This document shows positions 24,892 through 32,851 of a stretch of 64,000 nt of DNA, one piece after another; positions within the stretch are counted from its first letter, which is position 1; the number at the start of each line of letters is the position of its first letter. The stretch covers positions 248,001-312,000 of the forward strand of contig CAVRUQ010000016.1 of the NCBI GenBank assembly GCA_963724405.1, in the 5' to 3' direction. The position numbers were made by a program, and so were the translations under genes. Source of the stretch: CAVQBJ01 sp963724405. GTDB lineage: Bacteria > Actinomycetota > Thermoleophilia > Solirubrobacterales > Solirubrobacteraceae. The notes beneath the pieces were generated by a model, which was given only the letters and a program-made list of their open reading frames with translations, was not told the DNA's origin and did no database searches.

Positions 24892-25482
24892 CTAGCCCTG
24901 GACGCCGAGCAGGTCGATCACGAACACGAGCGCCGCGTTCGGCGGGATCGCCGGCGGAGAGCCGGTGGCGCCGTAGCCGAGGCTCGCGGGGATGATCAGC
25001 AGACGCCGCCCCCCGACCTTCATTCCGGGCAACCCCTGCGTCCATCCGGGGATGACGCCGGAGAGCGGGAAGCTGATCGGCATGCCGTGGTTCCACGACG
25101 CGTCGAACACCTTGCCGCCCTTGTAGAGGACGCCGACGTAGTTGACGGTGACGGTCGAGCTCGGCGTCACGGTGGCGCCGGTCCCCTTGATGAGGTCCTT
25201 GATGACGAGGTGCGTCGGGGCCGGGCCGGACGGCGGGACGACCTTCGGCTCCTTGGAGAGCGGGCCGCTCGTCGGCGTGCTCGGCGTCGTGGCCGACGTG
25301 GTCGCGCTCGGGGCCGCCGCCGCCGCAGCAGCCGCGGGGGTGCCGGTCGGCTCGGCCCCCACCGTGATCGAGCTGCCGCCCGAGGAGCTCGACGAGCCGC
25401 AGCCGGCCGCGGCGAGGACGACCGCGCCGAGCGCGAGTCCGAGAGCGAGTGACCGTGGGCGCCGGCGCGCGAAGCGGAACAT
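24892..25482 (-). CDS. FKBP-type peptidyl-prolyl isomerase, lipoprotein
   Basis: A 196-residue secreted lipoprotein. The N-terminus has Arg-rich charge, a hydrophobic stretch and the lipobox LAAAGC with the lipidated Cys near residue 28, followed by a Ser/Gly and Ala/Thr/Pro-rich linker to about residue 85. Residues about 90-195 are an FKBP domain: VTVNYVGVLYKGGKVFDAS, FPLSGVIPGWTQGLPGMKVGGRRLLIIPASLGYG, and the hydrophobic-pocket end IPPNAALVFVIDLLGV. The aromatic and hydrophobic pocket residues are retained, so proline isomerisation outside the membrane is likely. A TACCCT box lies 9 bases before ATG 25482. It is divergent from radA. Confidence 0.92.
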   Translation of the reverse strand: MFRFARRRPRSLALGLALGAVVLAAAGCGSSSSSGGSSITVGAEPTGTPAAAAAAAAPSATTSATTPSTPTSGPLSKEPKVVPPSGPAPTHLVIKDLIKGTGATVTPSSTVTVNYVGVLYKGGKVFDASWNHGMPISFPLSGVIPGWTQGLPGMKVGGRRLLIIPASLGYGATGSPPAIPPNAALVFVIDLLGVQG

Positions 25483-25562
25483 CGGCGCGAAAGGGTAGCG
25501 AACGCCGCCGCGGAAGGGCTGCCCGGCGGCTGTCGGCCCGCCGGACCGTCGGAGGCGGGGCG

Positions 25563-25568
25563 TAGCCT
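25563..25568 (+). promoter_or_regulatory. -10 box of radA
   Basis: TAGCCT ends 8 bases before ATG 25577; no ribosome site lies between, so a leaderless transcript is likely. Confidence 0.4.
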
Positions 25569-25576
25569 CGCAGGCC

Positions 25577-26983
25577 ATGCCCCGTCCGGCCACGATCCAC
25601 GTCTGCGGCGCCTGCGGGCTCGAGAGCGCGAAGTGGCACGGGCAGTGCCCGGGGTGCGGCGCCTGGAACACGCTCGTCGAGGAGCGCGCGCCGGCGCGGG
25701 CCGCGGGTGGCCGGTCCGCGGGTGCCTCGCGCGGCGCGCTCGCCGCCGAGCCGACGCTGCTGTCACAGGTCGGCGCCGAGCGCGTGGTGCGCCGGCGCAC
25801 CGGGATCGGAGAGCTCGACCGGATCCTCGGCGGGGGGCTCGTGCCCGGCTCGCTCGTGCTGCTCGGGGGCGCGCCGGGGATCGGCAAGTCGACGCTCACT
25901 GGCATGGTGCTCGGGCATCTGCAGCGCACCGGGTCGCGCACCCTGTACGTCAGTGCCGAGGAGTCCGCCGCCCAGATCCGGCTGCGCGCCGAGCGCCTGC
26001 CGGAGGGAGCGCTCGACGTGCCGGTGCTCGCCGAGACCGACCTCGACGTCGTCCTCGCCACGCTCGAGGCCGAGCGCCCGGACGTCTGCGTGATCGACTC
26101 GGTGCAGACCCTGCACTCGGCCGAGCTGTCGGGCGCGCCCGGGTCGGTCGGTCAGGTGCGCGACGTCGCCGCGCGCCTGATGAACCTGGCCAAGGCGCGC
26201 GCGATCACGGTGGTGCTCGTCGGCCACGTGACGAAGGACGGGGCGCTTGCCGGACCGCGGGTGCTCGAGCACCTCGTCGACTGCGTGCTGCAGTTCGACG
26301 GCGAGCGCGAGCGCTCCTACCGCGCCCTGCGGGCGCTCAAGAACCGCTTCGGCTCCACGAACGACGCCGGGCTGTTCGAGATGCGCGAGTCTGGGCTCGT
26401 CGAGGTGCTCGACGCCTCCGCGCGCTTCGTCGCCGAGGCCACGCGCGCGCCGGGGAGCGTGCTGCTCGCCGCGATGGAGGGCTCGCGGCCGCTGCTCGTC
26501 GAGGTCCAGGCGCTCGTGTCCCCGGTCCAGCTCACGGCCGCCGGCCCGGGCGATCAACCGCGACGGGTCGTCTCGGGGCTGGACCGCAACCGGCTCGCGA
26601 TGATCCTTGCCGTGCTCGCCCGTCACGCGCGCATCGGCGTCGGCGCGGCCGACGTGTTCGTCAACGTCGTCGGCGGCGTGCGCGTCGACGAGCCGGGCGC
26701 GGACCTCGCGGTCGCGCTCGCGGTCGCCAGCGCCACCCGTGGCGTTTCGCTCTCGGGCGCGCCGATCGCCTGCTTCGGCGAGCTCGGGCTCACCGGCGAG
26801 CTGCGCTGGGTCGGCCATCCGCAGCGGCGCCTCGCCGAGGCGGCGACCAACGGCCTGACGACGGTGATCGCCCCGCCGGGAAGCGGAGAGGGGGCCCGTG
26901 AGGCCGCGACGCTCGCCGAGGCGCTCGGGTTTGCGCTCGGGGACGCCGCCGGGCGTCCCGGTCGGGCCGCGCGCGCGGCCTGA
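25577..26983 (+). CDS. radA: DNA repair protein RadA
   Basis: A 468-residue RecA-like branch-migration helicase acting in recombination. Order of parts: an N-terminal C4 zinc finger (CGACGLESAKWHGQCPGCGAW), RecA-fold ATPase with Walker A GAPGIGKSTL near residue 100 and CVIDSVQT as Walker B, the RadA-specific LKNRFGSTNDAGLFEM near 255, and a Lon-like C-terminal domain (VFVNVVGGVRVDEPGADLAVALA) without protease function. The position between clpC and disA matches Bacillus. The last 15 residues are Gly/Arg/Ala-rich. A palindromic repeat follows about 80 bases after the stop. Confidence 0.96.
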   Translation: MPRPATIHVCGACGLESAKWHGQCPGCGAWNTLVEERAPARAAGGRSAGASRGALAAEPTLLSQVGAERVVRRRTGIGELDRILGGGLVPGSLVLLGGAPGIGKSTLTGMVLGHLQRTGSRTLYVSAEESAAQIRLRAERLPEGALDVPVLAETDLDVVLATLEAERPDVCVIDSVQTLHSAELSGAPGSVGQVRDVAARLMNLAKARAITVVLVGHVTKDGALAGPRVLEHLVDCVLQFDGERERSYRALRALKNRFGSTNDAGLFEMRESGLVEVLDASARFVAEATRAPGSVLLAAMEGSRPLLVEVQALVSPVQLTAAGPGDQPRRVVSGLDRNRLAMILAVLARHARIGVGAADVFVNVVGGVRVDEPGADLAVALAVASATRGVSLSGAPIACFGELGLTGELRWVGHPQRRLAEAATNGLTTVIAPPGSGEGAREAATLAEALGFALGDAAGRPGRAARAA

Positions 26984-27403
26984 GAGGGCGTTCGGGGCGT
27001 TCGGGGCGGCGCGGGTGGTCGGGGCGCCAGCGGGCGGTCGGGCGCCGGAGCCGCCCCTGGAGACCGAAGTTTGGTCGATCTTCTCTCCTCATGGAAGAAG
27101 ATCGAACAAACTTCCCCCGGCGGGCCGCCCCGCACGGCTCACCCGACGGCGCAGAGCGCCGAGATCGCCCCACGCGCCCGGGCGATGGGCGCGCCGGGCG
27201 CGCCGTGCGGGGCGGGTCGAGACGTCGCTCGCGGGCCGCGGCGGCACACCCTCCGGACGCCCGGAGGGCCTCGCCGGCGGCCGCCGCCGACCCGCCCGCG
27301 ATGGGTCACGGGGGTCCCCGCGAGGGTCGGCGAATCGGCGCTCAGGGGCCGCCGATCGCTCCGATCCGCTCCGGGGGAGCCATAAACAACCCCTAAATGG
27401 CGC
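26984..27403. other. Gene-free gap radA-disA
   Basis: About 410 bases with no credible gene. It contains the third palindromic repeat (27066-27114) and then about 280 very GC-rich bases with no recognisable signal until the A/T-rich stretch just before disA. Confidence 0.6.
27066..27114. repeat. Palindromic repeat element, copy 3
   Basis: The arms 27066-27082 and 27098-27114 (17 bases, one mismatch) match those of the coaX-dusB copies, with a 15-base loop in the same CTCCTNNTGGAAG style. The flanking block shared by copies 1 and 2 is absent. Like those copies it lies downstream of a plus-strand gene. Confidence 0.85.
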
Positions 27404-27409
27404 TAGAAT
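27404..27409 (+). promoter_or_regulatory. -10 box of disA
   Basis: TAGAAT ends 8 bases before GTG 27418 and follows an A/T-rich stretch. This would make disA leaderless from GTG 27418 and exclude the upstream ATG 27397, which precedes the box. Confidence 0.45.
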
Positions 27410-27417
27410 GGGTTGTC

Positions 27418-28527
27418 GTGCCACCGCGGACCGGGGAAGAATTCGACGGCGAAGTACGGCAGGGCCCCCGGTTGGTGAAGGCGCTGGAGATGATCGCGCC
27501 CGGCACCGCGCTGCGCGAGGGTCTCGACAACATCCTCGACGCGCGGACCGGGGGGCTCATCATCATCGGCGACCCGGAGGAGCTGTCGTTCCTGTACTCC
27601 GGCGGGATCAAGCTCGACGTCGACTACACCCCTGCGCTCGTCTACCAGGTCGCGAAGATGGACGGAGCGATCGTTCTGAATGTCAATGCCACCAAGATCG
27701 CCCTGGCCAACGTCCAGCTCATGCCCGATCCGACGATCCTGTCGAGCGAGACGGGGACGCGCCACCGCACGGCGGAGCGCGTGTCCAAGCAGACCGACGC
27801 GCTCGTGATCGCGATCTCGCAGCGCCGCCAGGTCGTCTCGCTGTACATCGACGGCGTCAAGTACATGCTCGCGGACATCCCGGTGGTGCTGGCGAAGGCC
27901 AACCAGGCGCTCGCCACGCTCGACAAGTACCGCACCCGCCTCGATCAGGTGTCGACGCGCCTGACGGCGCTCGAGTTCGAGGGCGGCGCCACCCTTCACG
28001 ACGTGCTCACCGTCCTGCAGCGCTCCGAGCTCGTGACGCGCATGGCCGTCGAGATCGAGCGCTATATCGTCGAGCTCGGGACCGAGGGGCGCCTCATCGA
28101 GATGCAGCTCGAGGAGACGATGGTCGGCACGGCGGCCGAGAAGGCCGCGCTCGTGCACGATTACCTCGCCGAGCACTCCGACGAGGCGTTCGCCGCCGCG
28201 CTCGATCAGGTCGGCCGCCTCGCGCACCAGGACCTGCTCGACTTCGGGCGACTCGCGGAACTGCTCGGCTACGACCGGAAGATCAACACGATCGACTACC
28301 CGGTGTCGCCTCGCGGCTACCGCATCCTCGGGCGGGTCCCCCGACTGCCGAGGCTCGTCGTCGCCCAGATCGTCAAGGAGTTCGGCGGTCTGGAAGAGCT
28401 GCTCGCCGCCAACGACGCCGACCTGGAAGCGGTCGAGGGCGTCGGCGAGATCCGCGCCAAGGACATCCGCGAGGGCCTGCGCCGATTGCAGGAGATCAAC
28501 CTCGTGGATCGCTACCTGCAAACTTGA
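27418..28527 (+). CDS. disA: DNA integrity scanning diadenylate cyclase DisA
   Basis: A 369-residue octameric enzyme that makes c-di-AMP from two ATP and stops doing so at branched DNA. The DAC domain (residues about 15-140) has LVYQVAKMDGAIVLN with the DGA motif and SSETGTRHRTAERVSKQT with the RHR motif, both catalytic. A helical linker follows, and a C-terminal HhH DNA-binding domain (LEAVEGVGEIRAKDIREGL) ends the protein. Start GTG 27418 is preferred because of the -10 box; ATG 27397 adds seven residues. radA-disA adjacency is conserved and links c-di-AMP to DNA repair. carD follows directly, three bases after the stop. Confidence 0.95.
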   Translation: MPPRTGEEFDGEVRQGPRLVKALEMIAPGTALREGLDNILDARTGGLIIIGDPEELSFLYSGGIKLDVDYTPALVYQVAKMDGAIVLNVNATKIALANVQLMPDPTILSSETGTRHRTAERVSKQTDALVIAISQRRQVVSLYIDGVKYMLADIPVVLAKANQALATLDKYRTRLDQVSTRLTALEFEGGATLHDVLTVLQRSELVTRMAVEIERYIVELGTEGRLIEMQLEETMVGTAAEKAALVHDYLAEHSDEAFAAALDQVGRLAHQDLLDFGRLAELLGYDRKINTIDYPVSPRGYRILGRVPRLPRLVVAQIVKEFGGLEELLAANDADLEAVEGVGEIRAKDIREGLRRLQEINLVDRYLQT

Positions 28528-28530
28528 GAC

Positions 28531-29145
28531 ATGGCCGCCTCAGGGCCGGCCTCGACAAAGGAGGACACCATTCCGGATACATCCGACGCACAGCTGGTCG
28601 AGGACCTCGAGACGGTCCGCGAGATCGAATTCATCGAGTTCGAGCTCGGCGACCACGTGGTCTATCCCCATCACGGGGCAGGCAAGGTCCTCAAGAAGGA
28701 ACAGAAGGAGATGTTCGGCGAGAAGCGCGAGTACCTCACGATCAAGATCCTTCACAACGACATGACCGTGATGGTGCCGACAGAGAACGCGGCGATCGCC
28801 GGCCTTCGTCGCGTGATCGACGAGGAGACGGTCCAGAAGGTGCTCGGCGTGCTCCAGGACGAGGTCTCGGAGATGCCCAAGAACTGGAACCGGCGCTTCA
28901 AGCACAACCGGGACAAGATCAAGACCGGGGACATCTACGAGCTCGCCGAGGTCGTGCGCAACCTCGCGCTGCGCGAGAGCGAGAAGGGGCTGTCCACCGG
29001 GGAGAAGCAGATGTTCACCCGCGCGAAGAAGATCCTCGCCTCCGAGCTCATGTACGCCCTCGACAAGGACGAGGACGAGGCCGAGAGCTACCTCGACGAT
29101 CTGCTCGCGGAGTCGGCGAGCACGAAGGTGGCCGTCGCCAAGTAG
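28531..29145 (+). CDS. carD: CarD/CdnL-family transcriptional regulator
   Basis: CarD binds the RNA polymerase beta lobe and stabilises the open complex at rRNA and housekeeping promoters. The CarD_CdnL Tudor-like domain is at residues about 38-95 (LGDHVVYPHHGAGKV, YLTIKILHNDMTVMVPTENA) and the helical DNA-binding domain at about 100-190 (NWNRRFKHNRDKI, VVRNLALRESEKGLSTGEKQMFTRAKKIL) with the Trp that wedges the -10 region. The start is uncertain. ATG 28531 has no ribosome site, whereas a perfect AAAGGAGG (28557-28564) sits 5 bases before an in-frame ATT at 28570, which would give a protein 13 residues shorter. Confidence 0.93.
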   Translation: MAASGPASTKEDTIPDTSDAQLVEDLETVREIEFIEFELGDHVVYPHHGAGKVLKKEQKEMFGEKREYLTIKILHNDMTVMVPTENAAIAGLRRVIDEETVQKVLGVLQDEVSEMPKNWNRRFKHNRDKIKTGDIYELAEVVRNLALRESEKGLSTGEKQMFTRAKKILASELMYALDKDEDEAESYLDDLLAESASTKVAVAK

Positions 29146-29149
29146 GGGT

Positions 29150-29194
29150 CTACCGCGCACGCAGCCTCGGGAGGGGATGCTGCGTGCGCGGTAG
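29150..29194. terminator. Perfect 16-bp hairpin between carD and ispD
   Basis: The arms 29150-29165 and 29179-29194 are exact inverted repeats around a 13-base loop, starting 5 bases after the carD stop and ending 12 bases before the ispD GTG. There is no T run. It may end or stabilise carD RNA, or hide the ispD start when read through. Confidence 0.5.
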
Positions 29195-29206
29195 CGACCA
29201 CCGATC

Positions 29207-29887
29207 GTGGCCGTCGCCCTGATCGTCGCCGCCGGGAGCGGCGAGCGCCTGGGGATGCGACGTCCCAAGGCGTTCGTCCATCTCGCGGGACGCCCGCTCG
29301 TCGCCTGGAGCGTTGACGCGCTCCGGGCCGTGGCGGACATCGAGCGGATCATCGTCGCGCTGCCGCCCGGCGAGCAGGCCCCCGAGGGCACCGAGGGCGT
29401 GCCCGGCGGCAGCGTGCGCTCGGACTCCGTGCGACGCGCGCTCGAGGCCTCCGGCGAGCTCGACCCCGTGCTCGTGCACGACGCCGCGCGGCCGCTGCTC
29501 ACGGCGCGCCTGGCCGCCGACGTGCTCGCGGCCCTGCCCGGCGCCGACGCCGCCATAGCGGCCGCGCCCGTCACCGACACGATCAAGCAGGCCGGGGAGG
29601 ACCACCTCGTCATGGCGACGCTCGATCGGTCACGGCTGTGGTCGGTCCAGACGCCGCAGGTGTTCACCCGCGACGCGCTGCGGCGGGCGCTCGACGTGGA
29701 CCGGGACCTGCTCTCGCGCGCCACCGACGACGCCTCGCTCGTGGAGCGCATCGGTGGCACCGTGCGAATCGTCCCCGCCCCACCGGAGAACCTCAAGGTG
29801 ACGACGGCCCTCGACCTGCGCCTCGCCGAGCTGCTCATCGCCCAGCGGACGGCCGGCGGGGGTGAGCCGGGCGTGACGCGGGGGTGA
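29207..29887 (+). CDS. ispD: 2-C-methyl-D-erythritol 4-phosphate cytidylyltransferase
   Basis: A 226-residue MEP-pathway enzyme that makes CDP-methylerythritol from MEP and CTP. Motifs are the CTP-binding VALIVAAGSGERLGMRRPKAFVHLAGRPL, GGSVRSDSVRRAL, VLVHDAARPLL, PVTDTIK, WSVQTPQVFTRDAL with the substrate-binding region, and TDDASLVERIGG, ENLKVTTALDL near the end. The last ten residues are encoded by a 22-base tandem repeat and are probably dispensable. GTG 29207 is the only start that keeps the first strand. ispF lies two genes on, with a PHP phosphatase between. Confidence 0.95.
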   Translation: MAVALIVAAGSGERLGMRRPKAFVHLAGRPLVAWSVDALRAVADIERIIVALPPGEQAPEGTEGVPGGSVRSDSVRRALEASGELDPVLVHDAARPLLTARLAADVLAALPGADAAIAAAPVTDTIKQAGEDHLVMATLDRSRLWSVQTPQVFTRDALRRALDVDRDLLSRATDDASLVERIGGTVRIVPAPPENLKVTTALDLRLAELLIAQRTAGGGEPGVTRG

Positions 29888-29910
29888 GCCGGGCGTGACG
29901 CGGGGGTGAG
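29861..29910. repeat. 22-bp tandem repeat over the ispD stop codon
   Basis: Two full copies and the start of a third of a 22-base unit (GGTGAGCCGGGCGTGACGCG plus two G) span the end of ispD. The ispD stop codon lies in the second copy, so slippage here would change only the last few residues. Confidence 0.7.
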
Positions 29911-29950
29911 GCGCGGTCGGCGCGTCGGGCCTGCTTGAATCGCTCCCCCG

Positions 29951-30784
29951 ATGCTCACCGACTACCACGTGCATCTGCGCCGCGACGACGCCGAGGCCAC
30001 GGCGGCGTCAGCCTTCACGGCCGCGAACGCGGAGCGCTACCGCGAGGCGGCCACCGAGCGCGGGATCGCCGAGCTCGGTGTCTCCGAGCACGTCCACCGC
30101 TTCCGCGACGCGCTGAGCGTCTGGCGGCATCCCTGGTGGCAGACGTACGCGGTCGACGACCTCGACGCGTACTGTGCGTTCGTGCGCGAGGAGACCGATC
30201 TGCGCCTCGGCATCGAGGCCGACTTCATCCCGGGCCGCGAGGACCGCATGGCCAACCTGCTCGACGGGCGCCCGTGGGACTACGTCGTCGGGTCGGTGCA
30301 CTTCCTCGGCGACTACGCGCTCGACACGCACGAGTACAGCGTGTGGGACACGGTGCGCAGCGCCGATACGGTGTGGCGGCGCTATTTCGAGACGCTCGGC
30401 GAGGCCGCGCGCAGCGGCCTGTACGACATCATCGCCCACCCGGACCTCGTGAAGGTCTGGGGCCGCGAGCGTCCGCTCCCGGAGGGCGATCTGCGCCGCT
30501 TCTACGAGCTGGCGATGGAGGGCATCGCGGAGTCCGGCGTCGCCGTGGAGGTCTCGACCGCGGGTCTGCGCAAGCGCGCCGAGGAGATCTACCCGGCGCT
30601 CGGGTTCCTCGAGATGGCCGTCGACGCCGGAGCCCCCGTCGCCCTGTCCAGCGACGCGCACGAGCCCGAGCACATCGGCTACCGCTACGACGAGGCGCTC
30701 GCGTTGCTCGAGGCGGCCGGCGTCGGCGAGCTGTCCGTGTTCGAGGGACGCCGACGGAGCTCGCAGCCGATCGGGCCGACATGA
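29951..30784 (+). CDS. PHP-domain phosphatase, histidinol-phosphatase-like
   Basis: A 277-residue PHP-family metal-dependent phosphoesterase. Metal-site motifs are DYHVHLRR at the start, GVSEHVHRF, GIEADFIPG, YVVGSVHFLGDYALD, IIAHPDLVKVWG and the C-terminal LSSDAHEPEHIGYRYDEAL. This set matches HisJ-type histidinol-phosphatases, which dephosphorylate histidinol phosphate in histidine synthesis. No other his gene is near, so a different phosphomonoester is possible. A TTGAAT lies 10 bases before ATG 29951. The stop overlaps an ATG of the ispF frame (ATGA), suggesting cotranscription. Confidence 0.85.
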   Translation: MLTDYHVHLRRDDAEATAASAFTAANAERYREAATERGIAELGVSEHVHRFRDALSVWRHPWWQTYAVDDLDAYCAFVREETDLRLGIEADFIPGREDRMANLLDGRPWDYVVGSVHFLGDYALDTHEYSVWDTVRSADTVWRRYFETLGEAARSGLYDIIAHPDLVKVWGRERPLPEGDLRRFYELAMEGIAESGVAVEVSTAGLRKRAEEIYPALGFLEMAVDAGAPVALSSDAHEPEHIGYRYDEALALLEAAGVGELSVFEGRRRSSQPIGPT

Positions 30785-30822
30785 GCATGCGCCCCGGGGA
30801 GTGGCCGCCCGAGGAGACCGTC

Positions 30823-31296
30823 ATGCTGAGCGGCATCGGCTATGACTCGCACCGCTTCGCCGAAGGCCGCCCGCTCGTGCTCGGCGGCGTGACGATCCCC
30901 CACGAGCGGGGCCTGCACGGGCACTCGGACGCCGACGTTCTCACGCATGCCGTGATCGACGCCCTGCTCGGGGGTGCCGGCCTGGGCGACATCGGCGAGC
31001 ACTTTCCCGACCACGACGAGCAGTACCGCGACGCGGACTCGCTGTCGCTGCTCGCCACCGCGGTCGCGATGGTCGTCGCCGCCGGCCTGGAGATCGTCAA
31101 TGTCGACGCGACCGTCATGATGGAGCGGCCGCGCCTGCGCCCCCACCGCGACGACATCCGCGCGGCGCTCGCCCAGACGCTCGGGATCGCCGCGCGCCGC
31201 GTCAACGTCAAGGCCACGACCGGGGAGGGGATGGGCTTCGTCGGCCGCGAGGAGGGCGTCGCCGCACTCGCGCTGGCGAGCCTGCGGGTGCGCTGA
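30823..31296 (+). CDS. ispF: 2-C-methyl-D-erythritol 2,4-cyclodiphosphate synthase
   Basis: A 157-residue trimeric zinc enzyme cyclising CDP-ME-2-phosphate to MEcPP. Motifs are GIGYDSHRFAEGRPLVLGGV with the zinc-ligand Asp and His, HGHSDADVLTHAVIDALLGGAGLGDIGEHFPD, and VNVKATTGEGMGFVGREEGVAALA. ATG 30823 is chosen for its GAGGAG site 6-7 bases upstream and the normal N-terminus. An earlier ATG at 30781 overlaps the preceding stop and would add 14 residues. IspD and IspF are consecutive MEP-pathway functions apart from IspE, which is not in this window. Confidence 0.96.
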   Translation: MLSGIGYDSHRFAEGRPLVLGGVTIPHERGLHGHSDADVLTHAVIDALLGGAGLGDIGEHFPDHDEQYRDADSLSLLATAVAMVVAAGLEIVNVDATVMMERPRLRPHRDDIRAALAQTLGIAARRVNVKATTGEGMGFVGREEGVAALALASLRVR

Positions 31297-31314
31297 GCTC
31301 AGCTACCCCGCCAC

Positions 31315-31803
31315 TCAGGCCGGCTGGCGCTGGGCCCGGCGCGCGGCGGCGAGGCGGCGGAGCTGGTCCTGCTCGACGATCCGCTTGAGCTGGAGCAGGC
31401 TGCGCCGGAGGTGGCGGCGCACGGTCGGCGCGGCGACCCGTTCGGCGATCCAGCCGCCGACACCGGCACCGGCCACACCGTAGGAGATCCGCAGCTCGAC
31501 GTGGGTCCGGCCGTAGGGACGCTCGCGCACGCGCCAGCGCCCGCGCATGTCCAGGCCCGTGACCGAGGTCCAGGCCAGGTCGCGGCGCTCGCTGTACTCG
31601 ACCACCTCGACGACGCCCCCGACCTCGGCCGATCCGACGAGCGTCAGCAGCCGGTAGCGGGCGCCGAGGCCGCGGTCCTGCTCGCCGACGACCTCCCAGC
31701 GCGTCACGCCGACCATGAACTCGAGCATCCGCGCCGGATCGGAGACCATCTCCCAGACCGCCTCGGGCGGAGCCGAGACGTCGATCTGCTCGGCGATGCG
31801 CAT
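31315..31803 (-). CDS. SRPBCC (polyketide cyclase/START-like) protein
   Basis: A 162-residue helix-grip protein with a hydrophobic cavity. It begins IAEQIDVSAPPEAVWEMVSDPARMLEFM, typical of the family, and has strands such as WEVVGEQDRGLGARY and LAWTSVTGLDMRGRWRV and a long C-terminal helix. SRPBCC proteins bind lipids or aromatic ligands; the ligand here is unknown. It is the second gene of a leftward pair, 12 bases after the acyltransferase stop, which suggests a lipid-related role. Confidence 0.78.
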   Translation of the reverse strand: MRIAEQIDVSAPPEAVWEMVSDPARMLEFMVGVTRWEVVGEQDRGLGARYRLLTLVGSAEVGGVVEVVEYSERRDLAWTSVTGLDMRGRWRVRERPYGRTHVELRISYGVAGAGVGGWIAERVAAPTVRRHLRRSLLQLKRIVEQDQLRRLAAARRAQRQPA

Positions 31804-31815
31804 ATTCCCGCCCGC

Positions 31816-32772
31816 CTATCCGAGGATCGGGAGCTGGCGCTCGGCCGCCAGCGCGTCGAGGGTGTCCTGCATGCAGCGCGTCACGTGCTCGTAGACCTCG
31901 TCGAGGTCGGGCTCGGGTCCGAACTCCTCGCGCAGATTGATCGGCGACAGCACCTCCATCGTGATCTTGGCCGGGAGCGGGAGGTGGCCGAGGAAATCGC
32001 CCACGTTCAGGCCCCAGGGGACGGCGAGCGAGATCGGCAGGACCTTGAGTCTAAACATCTTGTCGAGCCTGAGGGCTCGGGCGATATGCTCGCCACGGGT
32101 CAGAAACAGTGCCGTTTCCTGTCCGCCGATCGAGACGACGGGGACGAGCGGCACGTCGAGCTCGAGCGCGAGTCGCAGGAAGCCCTCGCGGCGGTCGAAA
32201 TCGATCTTCGCGCTCTCCCACGTGGGCCGATGGACCTCATGGTCGCCGCCGGGATAGACGAGCAGCACCGCCCCGGACTCGAGCGCCCGCCGGGCGTTCT
32301 CCGGCGACGCGGCGATCGCCCCGAGCTTGCGGAGGACGCCGAGCCACGGATGGGTGACCACGAGGTTGTGGGCCAACTGGTAGAAGTGCCGCTCGACGCC
32401 GAAGTGCCCGGCGAAGGCGATCGTGAACACCCCGGTATCCGGGGTCATGTTGCCGCCGGAGTGGTTGCCGACGAGCAGCACGGGGCCCTCCTCCGGAATG
32501 TGGCTGAGGCCGCGCACCTCGCCTCGGAAGTAGATGCTGGCCATGAGCCACAGCCAGGGCAGGTTGTCGCGGATGAAATCGGGGTCGCGCTCGTCGAGAT
32601 CGGCCGCCGGGATGCGCTTCTGCACGGCGCCCGCGAGCGCTCGTCCCAGCCGCCCGAGCGAGCGCGAAGACGGCGCGTCCACCACTTCCGCCGGCGGCCC
32701 GCCGTTGCCGTGCGACGCGTCGGCCGCATGGCCGTTCACGGAGGCGTGCGCTGAGGCGCTCGGCGGGCTCAT
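31816..32772 (-). CDS. Lysophospholipid/glycerol acyltransferase-family protein
   Basis: A 318-residue acyltransferase of the PlsC/DGAT-like fold. After a disordered N-terminus (to about 40), residues 75-300 carry the family blocks: the LLVGNHSGGNMTPDTGVF active-site region (NHSGG form rather than NHxxxxD), FGVERHFYQLAHNLV, VLLVYPGGDHEVHRPTWESAKIDFDRREGFLRLAL with the EG-type acceptor block, and LVPVVSIGGQETALFL. Such actinobacterial proteins acylate lysophospholipids or diacylglycerol. A TAGACT box lies 11 bases before ATG 32772. It is followed closely by the SRPBCC gene and preceded by the SCP2-hydrolase, all leftward. Confidence 0.82.
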   Translation of the reverse strand: MSPPSASAHASVNGHAADASHGNGGPPAEVVDAPSSRSLGRLGRALAGAVQKRIPAADLDERDPDFIRDNLPWLWLMASIYFRGEVRGLSHIPEEGPVLLVGNHSGGNMTPDTGVFTIAFAGHFGVERHFYQLAHNLVVTHPWLGVLRKLGAIAASPENARRALESGAVLLVYPGGDHEVHRPTWESAKIDFDRREGFLRLALELDVPLVPVVSIGGQETALFLTRGEHIARALRLDKMFRLKVLPISLAVPWGLNVGDFLGHLPLPAKITMEVLSPINLREEFGPEPDLDEVYEHVTRCMQDTLDALAAERQLPILG

Positions 32773-32851
32773 CGACTCCACGCAGTCTACCCCCGCCGAC
32801 CAGGCCCGACATCGGCTCGGCGTCCCGCCGGTCTCGCCGCGGCGGAGCCGG

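Noticed and set aside
25577..28527. radA-disA as a phage-defence or CBASS-like system
   Set aside because: DisA and RadA here are standard housekeeping proteins with complete family motifs and conserved gene order; no effector gene is adjacent.
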